Positions 7,597-16,898 of a stretch of DNA of 64,000 nucleotides are shown in pieces. The translations under genes and the position numbers were made by a program. The stretch spans positions 25,417 through 89,416 of the forward strand of contig JAZOTN010000022.1 in assembly GCA_045657665.1 (NCBI GenBank), given 5' to 3'. How positions within the stretch are numbered: position 1 is the stretch's first letter; each line of letters starts with the position of its first letter. The notes below the pieces were generated by a model. It was not told the origin of the DNA and searched no databases. It was given only the letters and a program-made list of their open reading frames with translations. The stretch is from RUG12461 sp045657665 (GTDB lineage Bacteria > Bacillota > Clostridia > Lachnospirales > Lachnospiraceae).

Positions 7597-10212
7597 ATGG
7601 CCTGTGACAGAAACAGAGCGAGCTACTCCTCCGGATACAGCTATTTCAGCGACGAGATGCTCAAGGAAACGGAGCTTCATCGTTACATCATAGAGAATCT
7701 TGACCGTGCGATCAGAGAGAACTGGATCCAAGTCTATTATCAGCCGATCATACGGGCAGCCAACGGCAGGGTTTGTGATGACGAGGCCCTGGCGCGCTGG
7801 ATCGATCCCGAAAAAGGGTTCCTGTCCCCGGGGGAGTTCATTCCCATTCTGGAAGATGCCGGTCTGATCTATAAGCTGGATCTTTTTGTCACGGAACAGG
7901 TTCTCAGCAAGATGAAGAAGACTAAGGAACTTGGCCAATATGTGGTTCCCAGCTCTGTGAATATCTCACGCTCTGACTTTGAGTCCTGCGATATCGTGGA
8001 GGAAATCCGCAAGCGTGTCGATGAGGCGGGGATCGACAGGAGTATGCTGACCATTGAGATCACGGAGAGTGTGGTCGGCAACGATCTCACTTACATCCGT
8101 GAACAGGTGGAACGCTTCCATGATCTGGGCTTTAAGGTATGGATGGATGATTACGGGAGCGGTTATTCATCCCCGGATATCCTGCAGACCATCCCTTTCG
8201 ATACGATCAAGCTGGATATGCAGTTCATCCGTCAATATGAAAAGAATAAGACCAGCGGCATCATCATCAGCGGACTGGTCAAGATGGCCATCAGCCTCGG
8301 GATCGAAACGGTGGTGGAGGGTGTGGAAACTGAGGCACAGGTCGAGTTCCTCAAGGAGATCGGCTGTACCAAGCTGCAGGGCTTTTACTATTCCAAACCG
8401 ATCCCCATGTCTGATTTGCTGAAGCGTTATGAGGAAGGAGCTCAGATCGGCTTTGAAAACCCTGCAGAAACGGAGTACTATGCCACCATCGGCAAGGTCA
8501 ATCTGTACGATATCTCTCTTGCAGTGAATGAGGATCAGGCGCTGCAGAATTACTTCAACACGATGCCTATGGCGATCCTGGAGCTGGGAGAGAAGGAATT
8601 CGCCATCACGAGGAGCAATCAGTCCTACCGTCGGTACATGAAGGAACATCTGGGGATAGAGGATGTGAATGTCACGGCGCAGATCAGCGAGATGGAGTCG
8701 GGGCCGGCAGCCTCTCTTATGAAGAAAACGATCCAATGCGCCAGGGAGGGGCGTCAGGTACTTACGGATGAAGTGACGGCGGATGGCAATATCAGCCATC
8801 TGCTCATCCGTCGCGTCGCTGTCAACCCTGTCCAAAAGCGGGCAGCACTGATCGTTATCGTGCTCGGCATGACGAACGGGCAGCTTGCCGACAGTCTGAC
8901 CTATGCGCATGTGGCGCAGGCGCTGTCGGCCGACTATATCGATCTTTACTATGTGAATCTGGATAATGAACACTATATCGAATACCTGCCCGATGCCGAC
9001 AGCGGAGAAATGGCAGTAGAAAGGCGAGGAAAGGATTTCTTTGCCACGGTACTTGCAGATGCGGAAAAGTCTGTCTATGAGAGCGATATAGAGATGTACG
9101 TATCCTCATTTACCAGAGAGTATGTGACAAAGTCCATTGCGGAGCATGGTGCCTTTACGCTCACCTATCGGTGTATCACGGAAGGTAAGCCTGTCTACGT
9201 CCAGCTGAAGGCGATTCGCATCGGGACAGAGGGGAACCGCATCATCATCGGGATCAACAACGTGGATGTGCAGATTAAGCATAAGGAGGCGCTGGAGAGG
9301 ATCAGAGAAGAGAGGCTCACCTATTCCCGGCTCAATGCGCTGATTGGGGATTATTACTTATTCTATACTGTGGATCCCGAGACCGGCAGCTACTACGAAT
9401 ACCATTCCTCGCAGAGAGCCGAAAGCCTTGGCGCCTCCCCTAAGGGAGAAGACTTCTTCGCAGATACCCTGGCGATCAACGAACATGTGATCTATCCCGA
9501 TGACAGGGAATATTTCCGGGAGCATTTCAGCAGGCAGGCCATCCTTAATAAAGTCATGAACAACGAGATCTTTATGATGACATACCGCCTGCTGTTTGGA
9601 GATGAGCCCCGATACGTCAACCTGCGGATCGCTATGGTGACGGAAGACGGTACCAGACAACTGATCGTTGGCTTAAACGATGTGGATGTCCAGATCCGGC
9701 GGGAACAGGAATATATTCACAACCTGTCTGCGGCGAGAGATCGTGCGAATATTGATGCCCAGACCGGAGTGAAGAACAGGCGGGCCTTTGTCTATATGGA
9801 GCAGCAGATGGATCAGCTGATCGAAAAGCACAGTGCCCCGGCTTTCTCTATCGTCACATTTGACATCGATCTGTCCGGTATGACCGGTTTGAGCGATCAG
9901 GAAAAATCGACACTCATCACGGAGCAATGCATGAAGATCTGCAGGATCTACCGTCACAGTCCGGTCTATCGTCTGAGCGAAACCGGCTTTGCCGTCATAT
10001 CCCGAGGGGAAGATTATACAAAGATTGATCATCTGATGGAAAAGCTGGCAGAGGAGAATAAGAAGCTGCACGCCGCAGGGCTTCCCTCGATCCATAGCGG
10101 CATGGCGAGATATCAGAGTGAACGATCCACCGAGGATCTTTACCTTAAGGCAAAGGAGAACATGGAAATCCTTCATCAGAACGTGATGAAGACAAGAGAG
10201 ACAGACTCTTAA
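7597..10212 (+). CDS. EAL-domain c-di-GMP phosphodiesterase with PAS-like repeats (3' part of split gene)
   Basis: The frame is the direct continuation of the PAS-GGDEF frame after an amber codon. The stretch between (DVGIGVACDRA) is the normal end of a GGDEF domain. The EAL domain (about residues 25-285) has the conserved sets DEALARW, MDDYGSGYSS, IKLDMQFI, EGVETEAQ and KLQGFYYSKP, so it should hydrolyse c-di-GMP. About 440 residues of PAS-like sensory repeats follow. A second GGDEF-like domain comes at the end, with RLSETGFAV in place of the GG(D/E)EF signature, so it is degenerate. The listed start at ATG 7597 has no ribosome binding site, so the part may be expressed only by readthrough, or not at all. 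The FIST-GGDEF gene follows after 10 bases. Confidence 0.8.
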   Translation: MACDRNRASYSSGYSYFSDEMLKETELHRYIIENLDRAIRENWIQVYYQPIIRAANGRVCDDEALARWIDPEKGFLSPGEFIPILEDAGLIYKLDLFVTEQVLSKMKKTKELGQYVVPSSVNISRSDFESCDIVEEIRKRVDEAGIDRSMLTIEITESVVGNDLTYIREQVERFHDLGFKVWMDDYGSGYSSPDILQTIPFDTIKLDMQFIRQYEKNKTSGIIISGLVKMAISLGIETVVEGVETEAQVEFLKEIGCTKLQGFYYSKPIPMSDLLKRYEEGAQIGFENPAETEYYATIGKVNLYDISLAVNEDQALQNYFNTMPMAILELGEKEFAITRSNQSYRRYMKEHLGIEDVNVTAQISEMESGPAASLMKKTIQCAREGRQVLTDEVTADGNISHLLIRRVAVNPVQKRAALIVIVLGMTNGQLADSLTYAHVAQALSADYIDLYYVNLDNEHYIEYLPDADSGEMAVERRGKDFFATVLADAEKSVYESDIEMYVSSFTREYVTKSIAEHGAFTLTYRCITEGKPVYVQLKAIRIGTEGNRIIIGINNVDVQIKHKEALERIREERLTYSRLNALIGDYYLFYTVDPETGSYYEYHSSQRAESLGASPKGEDFFADTLAINEHVIYPDDREYFREHFSRQAILNKVMNNEIFMMTYRLLFGDEPRYVNLRIAMVTEDGTRQLIVGLNDVDVQIRREQEYIHNLSAARDRANIDAQTGVKNRRAFVYMEQQMDQLIEKHSAPAFSIVTFDIDLSGMTGLSDQEKSTLITEQCMKICRIYRHSPVYRLSETGFAVISRGEDYTKIDHLMEKLAEENKKLHAAGLPSIHSGMARYQSERSTEDLYLKAKENMEILHQNVMKTRETDS

Positions 10213-10222
10213 AGGAGCGGAT

Positions 10223-11983
10223 ATGAAACAGATACAGTTAGCTTTCAGGGATCAGGAGACGCTTGAAAAGGTTCTGGCGGAGTTGAGAACCTGTTATGAC
10301 GAACATTCCTACCACGGAATGCTCCTTCACATCTATACCGAGGTGATCGAGCGGGAGCAGATCGAAAGGGCGCTTAAAAGGATCGAAGAGGTCCTGCCGG
10401 AGGCTCTCTATGTTGGCTGCTCCTCCAACGGAAATATCCAAAATGGCAACTTTCTTGGAGATTCCTTTCTATTGACCGGTACGTTCTTTGAGAAGGAGTC
10501 CACCAGAGTAAACATCCTGCAGTACCGGCTCACCGAAGAAACCCAGGAAGAGGTGTCACGCGCGCTGGTGCAGGCGGTGGATGAGAATCCGTGGGTGAAG
10601 GGGGTGGAATTCCTGCTCACGATACGCGGAATGTCCTTAACTGGCCTGTGTGATGGAATATCAAAGGTCAGAAAGGATGTTCAGATCTTTGGGGGCGGCG
10701 CCTTCAGCGGAGATATCAATGCCAATGAGGCATGCGTCTTTTCCAAAGAAGGGGGTTATCAGGAGAAAGGAATCGTATTCGTGCTCATGGGAGGCGAGGA
10801 TCTCCATATCACGTCCTCCTATGTCTGCGGATGGAAGCCGCTTGGCTCCTTCCTCCGTATTACATCGGCGGAGAGATCGATCCTGAAGGAGCTTAACGGA
10901 CAGCCCGCCTATGACACTTACTATAAATATCTCCATATTAAGAACGACAAGAACTTCTTCTATCACACGCTGGAATTCCCTTTTCTGTATCGGGACAAGG
11001 GGATCGACATTATGAGAGCCCCGACCGCCTGTACGCCTGAGGGATACCTTGTCATGACCTCGGACATGGTGCCGGATACCATGGCGAGACTTGCCTATGG
11101 GGATCCCTGGACGATACTGGAGTCCGCCAAGGAATTTGCGGAGCTTTTATCTGGTTTCTCGCCCGAGTGCATCGCTGTTTTCTCATGTGCCGGAAGAAGA
11201 ACCTTCTGGGGTAATGAGGGAGTGGGAAAGGAGACGGAGTTTTATCAGAAGCTGGCTCCAACCTCCGGGTTCTATACCTCCAGTGAGTTTATACGTCATG
11301 GGGATTACGTGATCCAGCACAATGTGACGCAGGTTGTCGCAGCGTTCCGGGAGGGTGAGCCGGAGAAAATCGAACCGCTATTGATTCCCTCCGATGACAA
11401 ATCATTTGAGGGCAAGGTGCCCATGGTCAGTCGTATGGCTGCGTTTATCAAGGTGACCATGGAGGAGCTTGAGGAAGCGAATGCCAGATACAGCAGAATG
11501 GCTATTACAGACGGACTGACGGGTCTCTTAAACCGGGCGGAGATTCAGCGGATCATCACGGAAATGGTCGAGAGCCGTCTATTCGAAGACATTTATCTTA
11601 TCATGATGGATCTTGACAATTTCAAGCATGTGAATGATCAGTACGGCCACAAGGAAGGCGATAATGTATTGATTCGCTTGTCGGGTATGATGAGAGAGGT
11701 GGTCGTGGATCTGGGAGATAACTGCTTCTGCGGACGGTGGGGCGGTGAAGAATTCATGATCCTGGTCCATTCCATTGGAGAAAGCAAGGTACTCCGGCAC
11801 GCCGAGCGAATCTGCAAAACCATGGAAAAAATCCGCTTTGAAAAAGCCGGCAGAGTCACCGTGAGTATCGGTGTGGTGAAGACCCTCCCCGATGAATCTG
11901 CGGATCAGGCATGCTCAAGAGTGGATGCAACACTCTATGAGGCGAAGAATAACGGAAAGAATCAGGTGGTGTTCCATCACTGA
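10223..11983 (+). CDS. FIST-domain diguanylate cyclase
   Basis: This is a 586-residue cytosolic protein. The N-terminal ~390 residues are FIST_N plus FIST_C sensory domains (VGCSSNGNIQNG near residue 70 and IFGGGAFSGD near 155 are typical). These domains are thought to bind small ligands such as amino acids. A GGDEF domain follows from about residue 425 (DGLTGLLNRAE, MDLDNFKHVNDQYGH). Its signature is GRWGGEEFMIL, so it should make c-di-GMP. The start has AAAGGAG at good spacing. With the upstream EAL gene it forms an opposed synthesis and degradation pair in one transcription unit on the island. Confidence 0.9.
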   Translation: MKQIQLAFRDQETLEKVLAELRTCYDEHSYHGMLLHIYTEVIEREQIERALKRIEEVLPEALYVGCSSNGNIQNGNFLGDSFLLTGTFFEKESTRVNILQYRLTEETQEEVSRALVQAVDENPWVKGVEFLLTIRGMSLTGLCDGISKVRKDVQIFGGGAFSGDINANEACVFSKEGGYQEKGIVFVLMGGEDLHITSSYVCGWKPLGSFLRITSAERSILKELNGQPAYDTYYKYLHIKNDKNFFYHTLEFPFLYRDKGIDIMRAPTACTPEGYLVMTSDMVPDTMARLAYGDPWTILESAKEFAELLSGFSPECIAVFSCAGRRTFWGNEGVGKETEFYQKLAPTSGFYTSSEFIRHGDYVIQHNVTQVVAAFREGEPEKIEPLLIPSDDKSFEGKVPMVSRMAAFIKVTMEELEEANARYSRMAITDGLTGLLNRAEIQRIITEMVESRLFEDIYLIMMDLDNFKHVNDQYGHKEGDNVLIRLSGMMREVVVDLGDNCFCGRWGGEEFMILVHSIGESKVLRHAERICKTMEKIRFEKAGRVTVSIGVVKTLPDESADQACSRVDATLYEAKNNGKNQVVFHH

Positions 11984-12259
11984 GGAGAGTATCATCATAG
12001 CGAGAAAACGCCAGATTTCCAAGTAGGTATTGCAAAATCTACATATATTGATATAATAGTGGTGAAAGGTCGGTCATCTAACATCTTTTCAAAGACCAGT
12101 GGTTGATAAGATTTGATGAAAATCTAAACGATAGCGGCTTGCTTATGGAATTCGGCTGAGCGGTTATAATCATTGCCAATCCAAATTTTCACGAAAGAGT
12201 ACTTTTGTGACTATTTGGGTTGTTTTTTTTCACCCTGTTACAAAAGTGACAGGGTGTTT
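11984..12259. other. intergenic stretch with terminator-like hairpin
   Basis: There is no gene between the FIST-GGDEF gene and the integrase remnant. CACCCTGT (12231-12238) and ACAGGGTG (12249-12256) form a hairpin preceded by eight T and followed by TTTAATTT. It can act as a terminator in either direction. Confidence 0.5.
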
Positions 12260-12511
12260 AATTTGGATAGCAGACTATCATCCACACAATTTCATAAGAA
12301 TTTATCTTCAAAATCATCTTTAACTTATGCTGAGTACATGTTATTATTTGGTCGTGATTCTGAAACCGCCGGATTTGAAAACATGATTTCAGCGGCAAAG
12401 AAAGAGTATGTCAAGAAACGACATACACGATCCATATCCCAAATGACTAATGCTACGGGATACAAAAAAACAAATGGAAAACTTATATTGGACCAGAGAG
12501 AAAGGAGATAA
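12260..12511 (+). pseudogene. N-terminal fragment of the island integrase, in a different frame
   Basis: The frame reads YAEYMLLFGRDSETAGFEN and then AAKKEYVKKRHTRSISQ, a typical arm- or core-binding N-terminus of Lachnospiraceae tyrosine integrases. It runs out of frame near an A-rich run (about 12466-12485). In the next frame the protein goes on as KWKTYIGPERKEIIKKTEDE and leads into the integrase body at 12559. The true start is unclear. The left limit given here is only where the coding-like sequence begins. Confidence 0.6.
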
Positions 12512-12558
12512 TTAAGAAAACAGAAGACGAAATCTACGAAGCACTTTTCAATTATTAT

Positions 12559-13542
12559 GTGGCCTTGGATAACAGGACAAAAACCTTTGAGGATGTCTTT
12601 AACCTGTTGGTTGATTACAAAAGGGATTGTCTTGGACGCAATCCTAATACAATCAGCGAAGATATCCGGTACTTTGGTTTTATAAGCGATGAGATAAAGC
12701 AAAAGCTGATATCCGATGTTACGGATGAAGATATCAGAAAATGGCTCATTAAATATTATCTTCCAAAAAACCCGAAGGAAACTGCTTTTAAGAAGCTTGT
12801 TCAGCTATTGGGGCAGGTTTTTGAATTTGGCATTAAACGGAAGCTTTGTTATGATAACCCCGTCAAGTACATTTCCATTGGGGATTATTTAAGGCAATGC
12901 GATTGTACTCAAAAAAGCAATGAACAAAAAGAGTTTTGTAAGGAAGAGTTGTTGCTTATTAAACAGGATGTTTTGCAAGAGATCAATAGACCTCGGGCAA
13001 TTATGACTCTGCTCGCAATAGAAACAGGAATGAGGGCTGGTGAACTTGCCGCTTTACACAAAAGCGATATAGGAGACGATTATATCCATGTTCACAGGCA
13101 GCAAATCCGGGGTAAGAGTGAAATATCGGGCAAAGAGTTCCTTTTTGAAGTGCCCTATACAAAGGATGAGCGCTTACATCCACATGATGGCCGTTATATT
13201 CCCATAACACAGGAATGTAGAGTTGTATTAGATTATGCGAATAAAATTGAAGGTGAATCGGAATACTTATTTCATGAGAGAAATAGTAGTTCCATGATCT
13301 CAAAAGACTCATATGAGTATAATCTAAGAAGACGTTGTAAGCGGCTTGGCACTTTACCCAAAAACAATCATGCTTTTAGAATCGCTTTTAATTCAAGGTT
13401 GATAGAATTGGGATTCAGTGCATCGGACAGAGCATTGATTCTGGGACATGAGGTTCAAACAAACGAGACTCACTATTCTCTTACGGATAAAAGGCGGCTG
13501 GATATGATCAAAGATCGCCTGATATGCAAAGAGGAGCCCTGA
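12559..13542 (+). CDS. tyrosine recombinase/integrase of the tRNA-Arg island, separated from its N-terminus by a frameshift
   Basis: This is a 327-residue body of a tyrosine site-specific recombinase. The catalytic residues can be followed: Arg in GMRAGELAALH, a Lys in the beta hairpin (YTKDERLHPHDGR), NHAFRIAFNSRL for the H-x-x-R box, LGHEVQTNETHYS for the second His and the Tyr nucleophile. The frame is open upstream of the ATG to about 12451 and encodes residues expected before the listed start. The gene is therefore longer than given, and its first ~75 residues lie in another frame. It ends 14 bases before the 3' end of a tRNA-Arg gene, the likely integration site. Confidence 0.85.
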   Translation: MALDNRTKTFEDVFNLLVDYKRDCLGRNPNTISEDIRYFGFISDEIKQKLISDVTDEDIRKWLIKYYLPKNPKETAFKKLVQLLGQVFEFGIKRKLCYDNPVKYISIGDYLRQCDCTQKSNEQKEFCKEELLLIKQDVLQEINRPRAIMTLLAIETGMRAGELAALHKSDIGDDYIHVHRQQIRGKSEISGKEFLFEVPYTKDERLHPHDGRYIPITQECRVVLDYANKIEGESEYLFHERNSSSMISKDSYEYNLRRRCKRLGTLPKNNHAFRIAFNSRLIELGFSASDRALILGHEVQTNETHYSLTDKRRLDMIKDRLICKEEP

Positions 13543-13556
13543 CCGGCTCCTCAAAG

Positions 13557-13630
13557 CGTCCACGAGAGGATTCGAACCTCCGACCTACCGCTTAGGAGGC
13601 GGTCGCTCTATCCTGCTGAGCTACGTAGAC
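13557..13630 (-). tRNA. tRNA-Arg (anticodon CCT)
   Basis: On the minus strand the sequence folds as a cloverleaf. The acceptor stem is GTCTACG with CGTGGAC, the D-arm includes TAGCTCAGCAGGATAGAGC, and the anticodon loop is CTCCTAA with anticodon CCT (reads AGG). The T-arm is GGAGGTTCGAATCCTC. No CCA is encoded. Its 3' end abuts the island integrase, so it probably serves as the attachment site. I found no second copy of the 3' end in the left part of the window. Confidence 0.95.
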
Positions 13631-13675
13631 ATGCAATCATTATAACTCTATACCGCAAAAAAAGCACGCAATTCC

Positions 13676-14554
13676 TTAATCCATGAAATTCAGCTTTCCC
13701 TGCAGCCAGATTGTTCCCTTAAAACGCCGTCCTACCGCCGGTTCTCCCATAAGATCCTTCCGGTTGATGCAGACATCAAAGACCATTTCATTGCAGCTGA
13801 GGGTCAGAATATAAAGTTCCTCCAGCGTTTCCTTATTCGGTAGCATCGTAAAATCCACGATCTCACCGATCACCTGATACTGATCCGACTCAATCCCATA
13901 CGGCATAAAGCTCGTTTCAACGATACTGAGGACATCCTCATCCATCACCCGGTTCGAAAGCATGGAATAGGTATCGATATCCTCCAGTGTCAGACTTTCC
14001 ATCGCTTCTTCATCTCCGGCAAGCGCCGCTGCCATCAGGGAATTCCGCTGCTGTACCTGCGCCGGAGTTTCCACTTTTTTCTTCTGCTTTGCGATAGGCA
14101 TGATGATACGCCCGTCCGTAGAAAGACCGGAGAGTGTCACAGTGGCTTTGCTGAGGCATGTTTCATCATGATACATTTCATTCATGTATTCAACGCCATT
14201 CTGGATATAAAAGATCAACGAAACACCAATCCGTACATCATCACAGATCCCTGCATAGGATTCTGTTCCGGTATGACGTTCCACCGTCACCTTTTCTTCG
14301 GTGGTAACACTGTTTCCGGTAAAATACGGATAATAGTAATCTATTTCGAATTCTTCCTCATCCACAAACTGGCCGATGATACGAATCCCGAACCCGTGAC
14401 CGTATTCTTTTGTCATTTCCGCGATCTCGTTTCCCTTTTCATCACGCGCGGTCTGAAGACGGTTCGGATTCTCAATAACGTTATCCAGAACCTGATCCAG
14501 CTCTTTTGTAGTCGCCAGGTCATGAAAACCGATCGCTCTTAAATAGTGATGCAA
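13676..14554 (-). CDS. DUF3881 family protein
   Basis: This is a 292-residue soluble protein of a family found mainly in Lachnospiraceae. The function is unknown. The start (MHHYLRAIGFHDL) is characteristic of the family, and the protein is rich in acidic residues and beta segments with no membrane or signal sequence. It lies downstream of the DUF4446, parB and parA genes on the same strand, 12 bases after the DUF4446 stop, so it is probably in the same operon. Its conserved position near chromosome-segregation genes hints at a housekeeping role, but nothing in the sequence gives a mechanism. Confidence 0.8.
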   Translation of the reverse strand: MHHYLRAIGFHDLATTKELDQVLDNVIENPNRLQTARDEKGNEIAEMTKEYGHGFGIRIIGQFVDEEEFEIDYYYPYFTGNSVTTEEKVTVERHTGTESYAGICDDVRIGVSLIFYIQNGVEYMNEMYHDETCLSKATVTLSGLSTDGRIIMPIAKQKKKVETPAQVQQRNSLMAAALAGDEEAMESLTLEDIDTYSMLSNRVMDEDVLSIVETSFMPYGIESDQYQVIGEIVDFTMLPNKETLEELYILTLSCNEMVFDVCINRKDLMGEPAVGRRFKGTIWLQGKLNFMD

Positions 14555-14566
14555 TACTGACTCCTT

Positions 14567-15094
14567 TTATTCTCCGGCAAGAGGCTGTTTCGATGCAAGC
14601 GCCATATCCAAAGCTTTTTTCTCATCATCCGAAAGGACGATAATGGAATTTCCGGCAATGATCTCTTTGATATAAGTATAACACCCTTCCCGTGTATGCA
14701 TAGCATTAATGATAAAACCGTCGTCTTTTTCATTTAACAAAGCAACGGAAAAACTCAGTTTTCCGCCCATTTCGGAAAACGCATCATATTTCACCAACCC
14801 TGTTTTCTGGAACACAAACTGGTTATTTTCATATAGATGTTTGATATTTCTCTGATTCTTTTTGTTCGCGGAGATCAGGGCATCCACCTGATCAAGACGT
14901 TTGATCAGCGTGTTCTCCAGAGACTTTGCATCGTTTCCTTCCATAAAGATACGGTACCGTCTCTCGAGGCGTTTTAAGCGAACCGCACAGACGATCGAGA
15001 TGATGAGCAAAACCACCGCAATTACGATCAAAGCAGCGATCACGATCAACGCGATATCCAGATCTATTCCAAGTTTATCGGCTATACCGAACAT
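14567..15094 (-). CDS. DUF4446 family membrane protein
   Basis: This is a 175-residue protein with one strong membrane segment (about residues 14-40, almost all Ile/Val/Ala/Leu). A helical, probably coiled-coil stretch follows (about 45-95), then a C-terminal globular domain with the family-typical GLVKYDAFSEMGGKLSFSVA segment and a DGFIINAMHTREGCYTYIKE block. DUF4446 genes are regularly found beside parB in Clostridia. Function unknown. Confidence 0.85.
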   Translation of the reverse strand: MFGIADKLGIDLDIALIVIAALIVIAVVLLIISIVCAVRLKRLERRYRIFMEGNDAKSLENTLIKRLDQVDALISANKKNQRNIKHLYENNQFVFQKTGLVKYDAFSEMGGKLSFSVALLNEKDDGFIINAMHTREGCYTYIKEIIAGNSIIVLSDDEKKALDMALASKQPLAGE

Positions 15095-15151
15095 ATGTTT
15101 ACCTGCCTTCTGTTTTATGTTTAATTTTGGAAACGCTGATTTATCAGTGTT

Positions 15152-16054
15152 TCATTTGATTTTATAGAACTGTTCCAACAGGTGATCAAGCTCTTCCTGA
15201 GAATAATACTCAATCTCGATCCTGCCGCTTTTTTCATTCTTTCGATTGATCGTCACCTTTGTTCCGAAAAGGCGTTTCAATTTTTCTTCCTGCTCTGCAT
15301 AAACCGCATCCAGCTGTTCATTGTCTGCCTTCTTTTCACGAGATGTGATGGTTTCCTTCTGAGACTGCAGTTTTTTCACAAGTTTTTCTGTATCGCGTAC
15401 GCTTAAGGATCCATCGTATACCTGCTGAGCAACTTCGAACTGCTTGTCCGGTTCCGTAATTCCAAGCAGCGCCCTGGCATGTCCTGTGGAGAGCATTTCA
15501 TCCACCACCATTCTGCGCACACGTTCATCCAGCTTCAAAAGACGAAGGGAATTCGTTACTGCCGTACGGCTCTTGCTGACTACTTCGGCAAGTTTATCCT
15601 GCGTCCAATCGTGATCGGAAAGAAGCTTCTGATATGCCTCCGCCTGTTCGATCGGGTTGATATCCTCTCTTTGGATATTATCGATCAAAGCCCATTCCGC
15701 AACCTGCTGTTCGTTCAGATCTTTCTTGACAATGACAGGAATTTTCTTAAGTCCCGCCATCTTGCTTGCTCTCCACCTGCGCTCTCCGCCGATGATCATA
15801 TAATAGTCTTTTTTATCAAGAACCAACGGTGGATTCATAATCCCATGCTGTTTGATGGACTCGGACAACTCGATCAGCTTATCCTCATCAAAGTTTTTAC
15901 GCGGCTGATCCGGATTCGGTTCGATCTTATTAATATCAACCAGAATGATATCCTTATCGTCTGTTTCTTTTTTTGTTTTCGCTCCGGCGGATGATGTCTT
16001 TGCCGGAATCAGGGAGTCAAGTCCTTTTCCAAGACCTCCTTTTTTTGCTGCCAT
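15152..16054 (-). CDS. parB: chromosome-partitioning protein ParB (Spo0J)
   Basis: This is a 300-residue centromere-binding CTPase. I chose the ATG at 16054 (protein beginning MAAKKGGLGKGLDSLIPA), which follows AGAAAGGA and gives the family's usual N-terminus. The ATG further upstream would run inside parA. ParB hallmarks are VDINKIEPNPDQPRKNFDE, the CTP-binding GGERRWRASK box, the helix-turn-helix (DKLAEVVSKSRTAVTNSLRLL) and a C-terminal dimerisation helix. It loads on the parS sites about 1 kb upstream. The parA stop and the parB start are one base apart, so the genes are coupled. Confidence 0.96.
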   Translation of the reverse strand: MAAKKGGLGKGLDSLIPAKTSSAGAKTKKETDDKDIILVDINKIEPNPDQPRKNFDEDKLIELSESIKQHGIMNPPLVLDKKDYYMIIGGERRWRASKMAGLKKIPVIVKKDLNEQQVAEWALIDNIQREDINPIEQAEAYQKLLSDHDWTQDKLAEVVSKSRTAVTNSLRLLKLDERVRRMVVDEMLSTGHARALLGITEPDKQFEVAQQVYDGSLSVRDTEKLVKKLQSQKETITSREKKADNEQLDAVYAEQEEKLKRLFGTKVTINRKNEKSGRIEIEYYSQEELDHLLEQFYKIK

Positions 16055-16055
16055 A

Positions 16056-16823
16056 TCAGATATCCTTTCTTGCAATGATCTCCTGCGCGAGGGAACGGTA
16101 GCTCTTGGCACCGCTCGAATTTGTGTCATATAATTCGATAGGAAGTCCGTGTGAAGGAGCTTCTGCAAGACGAATGTTACGCGGGATCACAGTCTCATAA
16201 ATCTTCGCTTTTAAATTGTCACGTACATTCTCCACTACCTGCTGAGAGAGATTCGTACGTCCGTCATACATTGTAAAGACAACTCCTTCTATGACAAGAT
16301 CATCATTCAGACGTTCCTGTACCAGATTGATCGTATGCATCAGCTGGGAAAGACCCTCGAGTGCATAATACTCACACTGGATCGGAACCAGGATCGTGTC
16401 GGCCGTTGTCATCGCATTGATCGTCAGCATGTTTAAGGAAGGCGGACAATCGATGATCACAAAGTCATACTCATCACGGATCTCTTTCACGGCTTTTCGG
16501 AGAACATATTCTTTCTCATCTACATCCAGGAGTTCGATCTCCGCTCCCGCGAGATTAACGTTGGATGGCATGAGGGAAAGGTCTTTGATCTCAGTTGTGA
16601 CAATACACCCATCCACATCACATTCACCAAGCATGAGTTCATACACGGAATTCTCTACTTCATCTTTATCTATTCCGAGACCGCTTGTCGCATTTCCCTG
16701 GGGATCCAGATCGATTACCAGAACTTTCTTGTTTGCTTCCGCCAGACATGCGGAAAGGTTGATGGCTGTTGTGGTTTTTCCCACTCCGCCTTTTTGATTT
16801 GCAATCGCTATGATTCTGCTCAT
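16056..16823 (-). CDS. parA: chromosome-partitioning ATPase ParA (Soj)
   Basis: This is a 255-residue Walker-type ATPase that acts with ParB in origin segregation and, in Bacillus, also regulates DnaA. The deviant Walker A motif KGGVGKTT is at residues 11-18. LVIDLDPQGNATSGLG and FVIIDCPPSLNMLT form the A' and B motifs. There is no N-terminal DNA-binding extension, as expected for chromosomal Soj. It is the first recognised gene of the parA-parB-DUF4446-DUF3881 run. Confidence 0.96.
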   Translation of the reverse strand: MSRIIAIANQKGGVGKTTTAINLSACLAEANKKVLVIDLDPQGNATSGLGIDKDEVENSVYELMLGECDVDGCIVTTEIKDLSLMPSNVNLAGAEIELLDVDEKEYVLRKAVKEIRDEYDFVIIDCPPSLNMLTINAMTTADTILVPIQCEYYALEGLSQLMHTINLVQERLNDDLVIEGVVFTMYDGRTNLSQQVVENVRDNLKAKIYETVIPRNIRLAEAPSHGLPIELYDTNSSGAKSYRSLAQEIIARKDI

Positions 16824-16898
16824 ATTCTTTTCCTTGACTTCTCTTCTTTTTTGACTTACGGCAAACAGTATATCACGTTTTTCGGAAATGTTCTACTT

